Source of the DNA: Phyllobacteriaceae bacterium
GTDB taxonomy: Bacteria > Pseudomonadota > Alphaproteobacteria > Rhizobiales > Devosiaceae
DNA: 16,278 bases
Reading direction: 5' to 3'
Assembly (NCBI GenBank): GCA_012799265.1
Contig: JAAZLP010000145.1
Span: 1-16,278, forward strand
The position numbers and the translations under genes were made by a program. Shown piece by piece: positions 1-8,030 of the stretch; the stretch's first letter is position 1, and each line of letters starts with the position of its first letter. The notes under the pieces were generated by a model. It made no database searches. It was not told the DNA's origin and saw only the letters and a list, made by a program, of their open reading frames with translations.

Positions 1-1408
1 AGCGGTCGGTGCGGAAGCGCTCGAGGCGGCGGGCGAGGTCGATGTCATCACCGCCGAGGCCGCGTTCACCGATGAGCACGGCAAGCTCGGCAGCGGTGCG
101 CGCGTCGCCGTCTTCTGCTCCGGCCACAACCATATGGGCGAGGCGCGGGTGGAGAGGCAGGCGGGCGAGGGCCTTGCCGGCTGATGTGAGATGGCCCGAG
201 GCGTCGATGGCGTCGAGGCGGGTGAGGAGCGCTTTTGCCTCCGCCCAAGCGGGAGCGGGCGGGGGATCGAGGAAGGCCAGGGCCTTCGGGTCAGTGACGC
301 CCCAGGCGGCGAGATCAAGGAGGAGATTGGAGAGATCAGCGGCGAGGATTTCGGGCGTGTCGAAGGCGTCGAGGGCCGAGTTCTGGCCCTCGTTCCAGAG
401 GCGGATGGCAACGCCCGGGCTGGTGCGGCCGGCGCGGCCGCGGCGCTGATCGGCACCGGCGCGGGAAACGCGTCTTGTGGCGAGGGTCGTGAGGCCGGTT
501 GCGGGCTCATAGAGGGGTACGCGGCGGTAGCCGGCATCGATGACGATGCGCACGCCTTCAATGGTGAGCGAGGTTTCGGCGATTGAGGTGGCGAGCACGA
601 CCTTGCGGCGGCCTTCCGGCGCGGGGCGGATGGCGGCATCCTGCTCGGCGGGGGTGAGCTGGCCATAAAGGGGCGCGAGGTCGGTATTGGCAGGCAGCTT
701 GTCCTTGAGGCGTTCCGCGGTGCGGGTGATTTCGCCCTGACCGGGGAGAAAGACGAGGGCGGAACCTTCGTGTTCGCGCAGGGCCTTCAAAGTGGCCGAA
801 GTCACCTGATCTTCGATGCGCTGGAGCGGATCGGGCTCGAGGTAGAACGTCTCGACCGGGAAGGTGCGGCCGGGGCTGTCGATGACCGGGGCATTGTCGA
901 GGAGGGCCGAAACGCGGGCGCCGTCGATGGTGGCGGACATGACGAGAAGGCGGAGATCCGGGCGAAGGGCGCGGGCGTCGAGGGTGAGCGCGAGGCCGAG
1001 ATCGGCGTCGAGGCTGCGCTCGTGGAATTCGTCAAAGAGCACGGCGGCGATGCCGGAAAGCTCCGGATCGTCGAGCAGCATGCGGGTATAGACGCCTTCG
1101 GTGACGACCTCGATGCGGGTCCTGGCCGAGATTTTGGATTCCATGCGGACGCGATAGCCGACGGTCTGGCCGACATCTTCGCCAAGGAGCTTTGCCACCT
1201 GGCGGGCGGCGGCGCGAGCGGCCAGGCGGCGGGGCTCGAGGACGATGATGCGGCCATCATTGCGCCAGGGCGCGTCGAGCAGGGCGAGGGGCACGCGCGT
1301 GGTCTTGCCGGCGCCGGGCTGGGCGACGAGCACGGCGGCAGTACCGCTGGCGAGGGCATCGGCCAGGGCGGGGAGGGCGGCATCAATGGGTAGAGCGGGC
1401 CAGGACAT
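1..1408 (-). CDS. hrpB: ATP-dependent helicase HrpB, partial (N-terminal 469 residues)
   Basis: This is a DEAH-box superfamily 2 RNA helicase, expected to be cytoplasmic. HrpB proteins are usually about 800 residues; 469 are visible and the C-terminus lies beyond the left edge. The frame reads from ATG at 1408. Visible motifs are Walker A QPGAGKTTR (residues 30-38), the DEFH box (126-129), motif III MSAT (157-160) and motif VI QRRGRAGR (321-328), so the whole helicase core is intact. The DEFH rather than DEAH sequence and the LPIDAALPAL-type N-terminus are typical of HrpB as opposed to HrpA. I see no strong Shine-Dalgarno before 1408. An in-frame TTG about 12 codons upstream is possible, but homologous sequence begins near residue 5. 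The gene diverges from the DUF72 gene across 88 bases. The family is certain; the cellular role of HrpB in most bacteria is not well established. Confidence 0.95.
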   Translation of the reverse strand, partial: MSWPALPIDAALPALADALASGTAAVLVAQPGAGKTTRVPLALLDAPWRNDGRIIVLEPRRLAARAAARQVAKLLGEDVGQTVGYRVRMESKISARTRIEVVTEGVYTRMLLDDPELSGIAAVLFDEFHERSLDADLGLALTLDARALRPDLRLLVMSATIDGARVSALLDNAPVIDSPGRTFPVETFYLEPDPLQRIEDQVTSATLKALREHEGSALVFLPGQGEITRTAERLKDKLPANTDLAPLYGQLTPAEQDAAIRPAPEGRRKVVLATSIAETSLTIEGVRIVIDAGYRRVPLYEPATGLTTLATRRVSRAGADQRRGRAGRTSPGVAIRLWNEGQNSALDAFDTPEILAADLSNLLLDLAAWGVTDPKALAFLDPPPAPAWAEAKALLTRLDAIDASGHLTSAGKALARLPLHPRLAHMVVAGAEDGDARTAAELAVLIGERGLGGDDIDLARRLERFRTDR

Positions 1409-1464
1409 GGCGTGGAGATAGCGGCTGGCGCGGCCTGCGGGCAAGCGGATTGCGCAGGCATGGG

Positions 1465-1489
1465 CAACGCGGCGGCGAGAGCCGCGTTG
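1465..1489. promoter_or_regulatory. Perfect 9-bp inverted repeat just upstream of the DUF72 start
   Basis: CAACGCGGC (1465-1473) and GCCGCGTTG (1481-1489) are exact inverted complements separated by 7 bases. The second arm ends 7 bases before the ATG at 1497, so in the transcript the hairpin would sit over or against the ribosome-binding region, whose only candidate is GGGG at 1489-1492. No T-run follows, so it is not an ordinary terminator. It may be a translational control hairpin or an operator in the divergent hrpB/DUF72 gap. GC-rich DNA produces chance repeats, so function is inference. Confidence 0.35.
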
Positions 1490-1496
1490 GGGCGGC

Positions 1497-2393
1497 ATGA
1501 GCAAAATCGGCAATGCTGGCGATATCAGGATCGGGGTTTCAGGCTGGACCTATGCGCCCTGGCGCGGGAATTTTTATCCCCAGGGCCTGGTGCAGAAGCG
1601 CGAGCTTGCCTTTGCCGCCAGTCAGTTCAATGCGCTCGAGATCAATGGGACGTTTTACGGCATGCAGACGCCCAAGGCGTTTGGTGGCTGGGCAGAGGCG
1701 GCGCCGGAGGGATTTGTCTTTGCGGTGAAGGGCCCGCGCTATCTGACGCATATGCTTCGGCTCAAGGAGCCGGAGGCGCCGCTGGCCAATTTCTTTGCCT
1801 CGGGCCCGCTGGCGTTGGGAGATCGGCTGGGGCCAGTGCTCTGGCAGTTTCCGGAGCGGTTCAGCTTCAATGCGGAGCGGATCGAGCACTTTTTCGAACT
1901 CCTGCCGCGGGACACGATGGCGGCGGCTGCGCTGGCGCATCGGCATGACCGACGGCTGCGCGCGCCGGCAGATTATGGCGATGGGGTGAAGCGACCGATC
2001 CGGCACGCCATGGAAATCCGGCATGAGAGTTTTCGCGGTCCGGCCTTTATCGACCTGCTGCGGCGCCATGATGTGGCGCTGGTCTGCGCTGACACGGTGG
2101 ACTGGCCGCTGCTGATGGATGTGACTTCGGACTTTGTCTATTGCCGGCTGCATGGATCGGCGGAGCTTTATAAATCCGGCTATTCTGCGCAGCAGCTGGA
2201 CCAATGGGCCGAGCGCATCCGGAACTGGACCATCGGGGCGGAAACGGATGGGAATTTCGTCTGCCCGCCAGTGGCCGATGGCAGAGCGCGCGATGTTTTT
2301 CTCTTTTTCGACAATACCGACAAGCTGATGGCGCCGGGCGACGCCAAGGCACTGATGGCGCGGCTGGGCCTGCGCTGGGAACCAGGTGCCTAA
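1497..2393 (+). CDS. DUF72 domain (YecE-like) protein
   Basis: This 298-residue protein spans a full DUF72 domain, which has a TIM-barrel-like fold and no established enzymatic activity. Family signatures appear in order: IRIGVSGWTYAPWRGNFYP (residues 10-28), ALEINGTFYG (46-55), the KGPRYLTH block (78-85), LWQFPERF (115-122), AMEIRHESF (171-179), YCRLHG (215-220) and FLFFDNTDK (268-276). The length is slightly above the common 240-280. The start at 1497 is chosen because family similarity begins about 10 residues in. The SD is poor (GGGG at 1489-1492) and overlaps a hairpin. It converges on the ATPase gene, with only 5 bases between the two stop codons. A DNA or nucleic-acid related role has been proposed for the family, but nothing here shows it. 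Confidence 0.92.
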   Translation: MSKIGNAGDIRIGVSGWTYAPWRGNFYPQGLVQKRELAFAASQFNALEINGTFYGMQTPKAFGGWAEAAPEGFVFAVKGPRYLTHMLRLKEPEAPLANFFASGPLALGDRLGPVLWQFPERFSFNAERIEHFFELLPRDTMAAAALAHRHDRRLRAPADYGDGVKRPIRHAMEIRHESFRGPAFIDLLRRHDVALVCADTVDWPLLMDVTSDFVYCRLHGSAELYKSGYSAQQLDQWAERIRNWTIGAETDGNFVCPPVADGRARDVFLFFDNTDKLMAPGDAKALMARLGLRWEPGA

Positions 2394-2398
2394 GGCGC

Positions 2399-3922
2399 TT
2401 ATTCGGCGGCGCCGCGTTCTTCCATGAGGGCGTCGGGGCCGTTGGGGTCGCCGGGGGCGGTTTCGACGCCGAGGTCGGGGAAGGCGGCGATGCGCTGGTT
2501 GCGGAAATCGGTGCGCAGCACGATAAGGCCGCGCTCTTCAAACCAGGTCAGCAAGCGCCGGGCGCGGCTTGCGGAATGGGTGCCATAGAGGCGCGCGAGG
2601 GTGGCGTCGGAGGGGCAGGGGGCGCCGGTGAGGGCAGCCTGGGCGAGGACGAGGAAGACGCCCTGGACGTCGTCCGTGAGGGTTTCCGAGAGCGCGAGGG
2701 CCTGCTGCCAGCCATCGGACTGGGCGGTTTCTTCGTCGGGGGCGACGCGGGCGACAGCCAGCATGCGCTTGAAGGCGGGCAGGGCTGGCGGTTCGCCGGG
2801 GACGCGGCGGATGCGGCAGCGGACGAGGAAATCCTGATAGAGCTGGGCGGTGTTGCAGAAGCCCGCGTCAGGGTCGCTCATCAGTTCGATCATGACCGAG
2901 TTGATCTGGGCTTCGCGCTCGGCTTCGTCGATCTCGGGGAAGAGCGAGGCCGGTTCTTCCGGGGCTTTGGCACGGGCCTTGGCGCGCGCTTCGGCGACCT
3001 GAGCCAGCAGATCATTGGTCGAGGGCGGCGGCGGGGGCGCCGGGCGGCGGACCACGGGGCGGACCAGCTCGTCAGGGTCCATGGTGAAAATGAGATCGGC
3101 CGCGTCGGCCGGGGCTTCCGGCAGTGGCGTCAGCTTGGGGCTGGTGGAGCGGGCCGAGGTTTCGACCGGGCCAATGGTGATCGGCAGCGGGCGACGCGAG
3201 ACGGCGGGGCCGAGGGCGACGAAATGGCCGCGCGCGAGGTCGCGGAACTGTTCGGCCTGGCGGCGGTCCATGCCCAAAAGGTCGGCGGCGCGGGCCATGT
3301 CGATATCGAGGAAGGTGCGGCCCATGAGGAAGTTGGAGGCTTCCGCGGCGACGTTTTTCGCCAGCTTGGCGAGGCGCTGGGTGGCGATGACCCCGGCAAG
3401 GCCGCGCTTGCGGCCACGGCACATGAGATTGGTCATGGCGCCGAGGGAGAGCTTGCGCGCTTCGTCGGATACTTCGCCGGCAGCGGCGGGGGCGAAAAGC
3501 TGGGCTTCGTCGACGACGACGAGGACCGGGTACCAATAGTCGCGGTCGGCATCGAACATGCCGCCGAGGAAGGCGGCGGCGGCGCGCATCTGCTGCTCGA
3601 CGTCGAGGCCTTCGAGATTGAGGACGACGGAGACGCGATGCTGGCGCACGCGGGCGGCGATGCGGGTCAGTTCGTTTTCGGTGCGCTGGGCATCCACGAC
3701 GAGATGGCCATAGCGATCGGCCAGGGTGACGAAGTCGCCTTCCGGATCGATGACGCATTGCTGCACCCATTGGGCCGACTGCTCGAGCAGACGCCGCAAC
3801 AGGTGGGATTTGCCGGAACCGGAATTGCCCTGAACCAGGAGACGGGTCGCCAGCAGCTCTTCCAGATCCATGCTGGCAGTGCCGTGGCCACGGCTTTCTC
3901 CCATATCGATCGAAACTTGCAT
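2399..3922 (-). CDS. HerA/DUF87-like P-loop ATPase
   Basis: This 507-residue cytoplasmic ATPase resembles the HerA/FtsK-type DUF87 family. It has Walker A GNSGSGKS at residues 32-39, Walker B VVVDEAQ at 135-141, a CRGRKRGLAGVIATQR segment near 178-193 typical of HerA-like sensor motifs, and FLDIDMARAADLLGM after it. The Walker A lies very near the N-terminus, so the HAS-barrel of classical HerA is absent. The second half begins with a proline-rich linker (RRPAPPPPPS), followed by a helical, charged region of unknown role. The start at 3922 has a Shine-Dalgarno GGAG five bases upstream. The gene stands alone, 148 bases from the ABC permease stop, and no NurA, Sir2 or other nuclease partner adjoins it. 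Rhizobial relatives are usually annotated only as ATP-binding protein. The ATPase assignment is firm; the biological role is unknown. Confidence 0.85.
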   Translation of the reverse strand: MQVSIDMGESRGHGTASMDLEELLATRLLVQGNSGSGKSHLLRRLLEQSAQWVQQCVIDPEGDFVTLADRYGHLVVDAQRTENELTRIAARVRQHRVSVVLNLEGLDVEQQMRAAAAFLGGMFDADRDYWYPVLVVVDEAQLFAPAAAGEVSDEARKLSLGAMTNLMCRGRKRGLAGVIATQRLAKLAKNVAAEASNFLMGRTFLDIDMARAADLLGMDRRQAEQFRDLARGHFVALGPAVSRRPLPITIGPVETSARSTSPKLTPLPEAPADAADLIFTMDPDELVRPVVRRPAPPPPPSTNDLLAQVAEARAKARAKAPEEPASLFPEIDEAEREAQINSVMIELMSDPDAGFCNTAQLYQDFLVRCRIRRVPGEPPALPAFKRMLAVARVAPDEETAQSDGWQQALALSETLTDDVQGVFLVLAQAALTGAPCPSDATLARLYGTHSASRARRLLTWFEERGLIVLRTDFRNQRIAAFPDLGVETAPGDPNGPDALMEERGAAE

Positions 3923-4036
3923 CTTCTCTCCGCCTGCACAGCCGTCATCGGCGCGGGAAAACTACGCAGGACGACTCGGGGTTAGGAGACTGTTAGCACG
4001 TCGCTCAGCGATTCGGAGACGTAGCGGAAAGTTTGA

Positions 4037-4059
4037 AGAGAGCCTGTGGAAGGCTCTTT
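4037..4059 (-). terminator. Hairpin terminator downstream of the FtsX-like permease
   Basis: A 9-bp stem (4037-4045 with 4051-4059, one G-T pair) with a 5-base loop begins 12 bases after the permease stop at 4071. On the minus strand an A-rich stretch precedes the stem and a short mixed TCTTCAAACTTT follows, so the U-tract is imperfect. It separates the ABC operon from the HerA-like ATPase gene. In the opposite direction the stem runs into TTTCTC. Confidence 0.5.
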
Positions 4060-4070
4060 CTCAGGGCTTG

Positions 4071-6614
4071 CTATAGATCACGAAGCAGACGCGCCGGGCG
4101 GGCAGAGGCGGCACGGAAAATCGTCATCGCCCCCAATGTGGCGGTGATGGCGATGGCGATGGCGAGGACAACGGCGATGATGTCGGGTTTGAAGGTGAAC
4201 TCAACCTCGAGCATCAGCCCGCTGACGACGCGACCAACGCCGAGACCGATGATGACGGCCGGAATGGCGGCGAGGAGGGCCAGAATGAAATATTGGAGGA
4301 ACGCCGTCGCCATAAGCTCGAAGCGGGTGGCGCCGAGAACCTTCGTGATAACCGTGTCGGCTTCGCGCTGACGGCGGCCGGTCGAAAGGCTGCCGATGAG
4401 GACGAGGAGGCCATTGCCGACGGCGAGGCCGCCGACAAGCGTCGCCGCAAAGGAGAGCTGGCCGAGGGAATCGGTGACCTGTTTGAGCGTATCGCCGACG
4501 GAGATGAAGCGGATGTCGGGCAGCTCGGCGGCGAGAAGGCGGGTGACGGCGTCTTCCTGACCGGGGGCAGCGGTGACGGCGGCAAAGAGAGTGGTCGGGT
4601 AATTGTCGAGTACGCCGGGGGAGAAGGTGGCGAGGAAGTCGATACCGCCCTGCCAGGAATAATCGCGGAAGCTGGCAATGGTCGCGGTCACGTCTTCGCC
4701 GAAAATGGAGAAGGTGAGCGTGTCGCCGAGATCGACGCCGAGGCCATTGCGGAGGCTCTGGTGGAGGCTGACCAGGGCAGGGCCGGCATAGTCTTCCGGC
4801 CACCATTCGCCGGCCGTGACACGGGAGGATGACGGCAGGACGGAGCGGAAGGTGAGCGGCACTTCCCCAGCAAGGAGGAAAGTCGCTTCCGGGCCGCGGG
4901 TGCGAAGCTGGGCCGTAGGGGTGCCGGCGACGTCAGTGAGGCTGCCGCGCAGCATGGGGGTGGAGACGAAGCGGGTGATGCCCTGACCTGACGTGGCGAG
5001 GGTTTCGAGATCAGTGACTTCGTCGGGGAAGAGATCGGAGCCAACTAGGGTCGGCGCGTCGAAGGCGGAGGCGCCCAAAAATTCCTGCTGCAGGTTTGCC
5101 TGCATGACGAGGACGACGATGAGCATGGCGAGGGCCATGCCAGCCGAAACAGCGACCGCAGCGGCATTGGCGCCAGAGGCGATATTGCGCAGGGCGTGGC
5201 GGATGATGCGGTTGGGCACTTCGGGGAGGCGCGCAATGACGGCCTGCACGAGGCGGATAAAGAGCTGGAAGAGGATGGCTGCGACAACGCTGGCAAGGCC
5301 GAAGGCGGCGACGAGAGCAGGATCGCCGGTCATGGCCCAGGCGAGAAGGAAGAAGGCCACGATGGCGACGAGCAGCGGGATGATCTGCCAGGACAAAAGC
5401 AGGGCTTTCCAGTCGACCGGCGGGGCATCGAGGCCTTTGGCGCGGAAGAGCAGGACCGGGCGGATGGTCTGGGCCTGCTGCAGCGGCAGATAGGCAAAGG
5501 CAAAGGCGGTGACGAGGCCGGTGCCAGCGGCGATGAGCAGCGGCTGGAGATGGATCGAGGGCGCGAGCGCGATGCCCACGGCGGCGCCGATATAGGGCAG
5601 GATCAGCCAGGCGATGGAGGCGCCGATGATGAGGCCGATGGCGACGCCGACGGCGGCAAGGGCGGCGACCTGGGCAAAGAAGTGGAGGAAGACGCGGGCC
5701 CGGGTGGCGCCGAGGCTGCGCATGACGGCGATGACCGAGGAGCGCTCGGCGATATAGGCACGCATGCCGGTCCAGACGCTGACGCCGCCGATCAGCAGCG
5801 AGCCGAGACCGACGATGAGCAGGAAGCGCATGAAGAGATCGTAGTAGCGCACCATCTGCCCGAGGCCTTCGCGGGCGGTGCGGAAGGTCCAGCCGCTATC
5901 GGTGATGGTGTCGACGGCGCGCAAGAGGCCAGCGTCGATGTCGCGATCATCGAGATGGATCTTGTAGCGGTACCAGGTGCCAAGGCCGGGGAGCGGCGAG
6001 GTGCGGTCGGAAACTTCGCCGAAACCTTCGGTGGTGATGAGGGTGGGCATGCCGAGGCGGAAGCCACGCACCGGGGCATCGGGCAGGGCGCCGAGAGTGC
6101 CGCGAACCTGAAACTCGGTGCCACCGAGGCCAAAAGTGTCGCCGATGGAAAGGCCAAGCTGGTCGAGCATGACGCCGTCGATGAGGGCGCCATGGGTATC
6201 GTCTATCTCGGCGAGGAGTTCGGTGACGGACTGGCCGGGGGCGAGTTGCGGGCTGGTGACGCGGCCGAGCAGGGGATAGTCGGCGCCAACGGCGCTGACG
6301 TCGGCAAAGGCTTCGGCTTCGAACGTTTCGGCGCGCAGATTGGTGTCGATGACTTCGACAACGCGGCCGAGGGCGCGCATGGTCTCGATTTCGTCGGGAC
6401 GGGCGACACGGTCGGCGCGGGAGAGCTCGATATCGCCGCCCATGATTTCGGCAGCGCCGATCTCAACGGCCCGGGTAATGCTGGTGCCGACCGAATTAAC
6501 GCCGGCGATGAGCGCCGTCCCGACGGCGAGGCAGACAACTAGCAGCAGGAAGCGGCGCAGGTCGCCGCGCATGTCGAGAAGGCCAATGCGGATGGCAGGC
6601 CAGAGCTTGTCCAT
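4071..6614 (-). CDS. ABC transporter permease, FtsX/YbbP family
   Basis: This 847-residue inner-membrane permease has the two-FtsX-domain layout of YbbP-like proteins. The first TM segment is at about 21-41 (FLLLVVCLAVGTALIAG), followed by a periplasmic domain to about 258 and TM helices near 262-282, 310-340 and 356-378. Two helices of the central linker lie near 411-455. A second half starts near 485, with a periplasmic domain at about 510-705 and three TM segments at about 722-742, 768-798 and 812-834. The coupling motif LGATR occurs in both halves (301-305 and 760-764), showing internal duplication. ATG 6614 overlaps the stop of the ATPase gene by one base (TGATG), so the two are translationally coupled. 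Relatives belong to LolCDE/MacB-type mechanotransmission transporters; in YbbAP a lipid or lysophospholipase-related role is proposed. The substrate here is unknown. Confidence 0.93.
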   Translation of the reverse strand: MDKLWPAIRIGLLDMRGDLRRFLLLVVCLAVGTALIAGVNSVGTSITRAVEIGAAEIMGGDIELSRADRVARPDEIETMRALGRVVEVIDTNLRAETFEAEAFADVSAVGADYPLLGRVTSPQLAPGQSVTELLAEIDDTHGALIDGVMLDQLGLSIGDTFGLGGTEFQVRGTLGALPDAPVRGFRLGMPTLITTEGFGEVSDRTSPLPGLGTWYRYKIHLDDRDIDAGLLRAVDTITDSGWTFRTAREGLGQMVRYYDLFMRFLLIVGLGSLLIGGVSVWTGMRAYIAERSSVIAVMRSLGATRARVFLHFFAQVAALAAVGVAIGLIIGASIAWLILPYIGAAVGIALAPSIHLQPLLIAAGTGLVTAFAFAYLPLQQAQTIRPVLLFRAKGLDAPPVDWKALLLSWQIIPLLVAIVAFFLLAWAMTGDPALVAAFGLASVVAAILFQLFIRLVQAVIARLPEVPNRIIRHALRNIASGANAAAVAVSAGMALAMLIVVLVMQANLQQEFLGASAFDAPTLVGSDLFPDEVTDLETLATSGQGITRFVSTPMLRGSLTDVAGTPTAQLRTRGPEATFLLAGEVPLTFRSVLPSSSRVTAGEWWPEDYAGPALVSLHQSLRNGLGVDLGDTLTFSIFGEDVTATIASFRDYSWQGGIDFLATFSPGVLDNYPTTLFAAVTAAPGQEDAVTRLLAAELPDIRFISVGDTLKQVTDSLGQLSFAATLVGGLAVGNGLLVLIGSLSTGRRQREADTVITKVLGATRFELMATAFLQYFILALLAAIPAVIIGLGVGRVVSGLMLEVEFTFKPDIIAVVLAIAIAITATLGAMTIFRAASARPARLLRDL

Positions 6615-7315
6615 CAGCGCGCCACCGTCGTCTCGGTCAATTCGCCCTGGGTCATGGTGTAGACCCGGTCGGCCTTGGCGGCGAGACCGGGGTCATGGGT
6701 GATCATGACGACGGCGGTGCGGTTCTTGCGGGCGAGGTCGAACATGAGATCGACGACAATGGCGCCGGTCTTCTGGTCGAGATTGCCGGTGGGCTCATCG
6801 GCGAGGAGCAATGGGGGCGAGGCGACGGTGGCGCGGGCAAGGCCGACGCGCTGCTGTTCACCACCCGACATGGCCGAGGGGAGGTGGTCGAGGCGCTTGC
6901 CGAGACCGACGGCGGCCAGCGCTGCGCCCGCCTTTTCGCGAATCGCGGGGAGGCCCAGTGCGGGTTCGGCGATTTCGAGGGCGAGGCCGACATTGTCGAG
7001 CGCCGTCAGCGAGGGGATGAGATGGAAGCTCTGGAAGACGATACCGAGGGTGTGGCGGCGGAACTTGGCCAGTTCGTCCTCGTCCATGCCATCGAGGTCG
7101 TGGCCATTGACATGGACCGAGCCGCCGGTCGCTTTTTCGAGGCCTGCCAAGAGCATGAGCAGCGAAGTCTTGCCGCTGCCGGAGGGGCCGACAATGGCCA
7201 CAACTTCTGCCGGAGCGACGGTGAGCGAAACTTTTCGCAAGATGTGGAGAGGGCGTCCGGCGACGTCAACGCTATAGTCGACGTCACGAACGTCGATGAT
7301 CGCTGCCTCAGACAT
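6614..7315 (-). CDS. ABC transporter ATP-binding protein, LolD/YbbA/MacB type
   Basis: This 233-residue ATPase energises the downstream permease. It has Walker A GPSGSGKT (43-50), Q-loop Gln95, signature MSGGEQQR (149-156), Walker B LLLADEPTGNLD (169-180) and H-loop His207. The ADEPTGNLD form is characteristic of the LolD/MacB/FtsE class. The start is set at ATG 7315 because family sequence (ALIDVRDVDYS-like) begins there and GGAGGGG lies 10 bases upstream. An open frame continues another 79 codons to 7552, but that extension has no family resemblance and runs into the divergent secreted-protein gene. Its TGA overlaps the permease ATG. An export or membrane-lipid role is inferred from the pairing. 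Confidence 0.93.
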   Translation of the reverse strand: MSEAAIIDVRDVDYSVDVAGRPLHILRKVSLTVAPAEVVAIVGPSGSGKTSLLMLLAGLEKATGGSVHVNGHDLDGMDEDELAKFRRHTLGIVFQSFHLIPSLTALDNVGLALEIAEPALGLPAIREKAGAALAAVGLGKRLDHLPSAMSGGEQQRVGLARATVASPPLLLADEPTGNLDQKTGAIVVDLMFDLARKNRTAVVMITHDPGLAAKADRVYTMTQGELTETTVAR

Positions 7316-7325
7316 TGAAACGCCG

Positions 7326-7332
7326 CCCCTCC
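7326..7332 (-). promoter_or_regulatory. Ribosome-binding site deciding the ABC ATPase start
   Basis: On the minus strand this reads GGAGGGG, 10 bases before ATG 7315. It is a good anti-SD match and supports the short 233-residue form over the 312-residue extension. Confidence 0.6.
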
Positions 7333-7343
7333 ATATTTTTTCT

Positions 7344-7363
7344 CCCCACTTGTTCTGGTGGGG
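7344..7363. promoter_or_regulatory. Inverted repeat in the divergent ABC/secreted-protein gap
   Basis: CCCCAC (7344-7349) and GTGGGG (7358-7363) are exact inverted complements around an 8-base loop. The repeat lies about 30 bases upstream of the ABC ATPase start and could be an operator or a leader hairpin. No known motif is recognised and six pairs can arise by chance. Confidence 0.2.
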
Positions 7364-7421
7364 TTGGTGATTTGTAAAGCGTCTAGTTGTGCCGATCGTA
7401 ACAAAGCCGTCAATCACAACA

Positions 7422-7439
7422 CTTTCGTGTAGCCGAAAG
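7422..7439. promoter_or_regulatory. Inverted repeat beside a possible -10 of the secreted-protein gene
   Basis: CTTTCG (7422-7427) and CGAAAG (7434-7439) are exact inverted complements with a 6-base spacer. Six bases further lies TGTAAT (7445-7450), one mismatch from the -10 consensus, which would put transcription start near 7457 and give a leader of about 30 bases. The -35 at the right spacing (CTTTCG) is poor, so the repeat might instead be an activator or repressor site. Low confidence. Confidence 0.25.
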
Positions 7440-7474
7440 GTTTGTGTAATGTCAGAGATGGCATGCTCACAATC

Positions 7475-7481
7475 GGAGGGG
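7475..7481 (+). promoter_or_regulatory. Ribosome-binding site deciding a GTG start
   Basis: GGAGGGG is followed after 6 bases by GTG at 7488. It is the best SD in this gap, and the reading that starts there opens directly on a signal peptide. The in-frame ATGs at 7449 and 7458 have no comparable SD. Confidence 0.65.
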
Positions 7482-7487
7482 TTCAAG

Positions 7488-8006
7488 GTGGGATTCTGGT
7501 CGCGCGTTTTAGCCATTGCTGCGGTTGTCATGGTCGCCCTGGCGCCAACCATGGGCCAGGCGCAATCTCGCGAGATCGAGCTACTGACCTCCTATGTCGG
7601 TGACTGGCGCGGCGAAAGCGCGCTGGTGGGCGGCGGCAAGTCCGAGCCATTCCGCTGCCGTCTCAACGTTTCCACGGGCAATCTGGGCAAGATCAACTAT
7701 ACCGGCCGCTGCACGCTGGTGAATGCGACGCTGTCGATCAGCGGCACCATTGCCTATGTCGCCGCCAATAACCGCTATGAAGCGGCAATGAGCTCGAATG
7801 CCGGCTATACCGGCCTCGCCATTGGCCGGGTGTCTGGCGACCGCATCAGCTTTGACCTGCGCGAACAGGCCAAGGACAAGGCCGGCAGCGATGTGCGCAT
7901 CGGCGCGGCGATCCTGCTCAACGATGACCGGATCACGGTGGATTTCGAGGTCGAGTTCAACAATTCCGGCGAAGTGCTGAAGGCCTCGGTGCCGTTCAGC
8001 CGGTAA
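7488..8006 (+). CDS. Small secreted protein of unknown function
   Basis: This is a 172-residue protein that I do not recognise. From the GTG at 7488 the N-terminus is a textbook Sec signal peptide: a basic GFWSR, a hydrophobic core (VLAIAAVVMVALAP, about 7-20) and a probable cleavage after GQA (25/26). Without it the mature protein is about 147 residues with alternating polar and hydrophobic stretches, suggesting a beta-rich, barrel- or sandwich-like fold. Two cysteines (57 and 75) could form a disulfide in the periplasm. GDWRGESALV near the mature N-terminus recalls small lipocalin-like or DUF1579-like domains, but this is only a resemblance. It is a single-gene unit, divergent from the ABC operon and closed by its own terminator. 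ATG 7449 would add 13 residues before the signal peptide and is less likely. Confidence 0.8.
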   Translation: MGFWSRVLAIAAVVMVALAPTMGQAQSREIELLTSYVGDWRGESALVGGGKSEPFRCRLNVSTGNLGKINYTGRCTLVNATLSISGTIAYVAANNRYEAAMSSNAGYTGLAIGRVSGDRISFDLREQAKDKAGSDVRIGAAILLNDDRITVDFEVEFNNSGEVLKASVPFSR

Positions 8007-8030
8007 GCTTTCTGCCAAGGCATAGTCAGG

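Noticed and set aside
770..1393. 207-codon plus-strand reading frame opposite hrpB
   Set aside because: The minus strand here encodes the HrpB Walker A, DEFH and SAT motifs, so this is a shadow frame.
2399..3922. HerA-based phage-defence system
   Set aside because: No nuclease, Sir2, DUF4297 or other effector gene adjoins the ATPase, so there is no support for a defence locus.
2204..3985. 593-codon plus-strand reading frame
   Set aside because: It lies opposite the HerA-like ATPase and partly over the end of DUF72. Its Gly/Glu/Ala-rich composition is typical of an antisense frame in GC-rich DNA, and the opposite strand carries real ATPase motifs.
5196..6542. 448-codon plus-strand reading frame
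   Set aside because: Antisense to the FtsX-like permease; acidic, low-complexity Gly/Asp/Glu sequence with no recognisable domain.
7316..7552. N-terminal extension of the ABC ATPase to 7552
   Set aside because: No family similarity, it overlaps the signal-peptide coding region of the divergent gene, and a good RBS supports ATG 7315.
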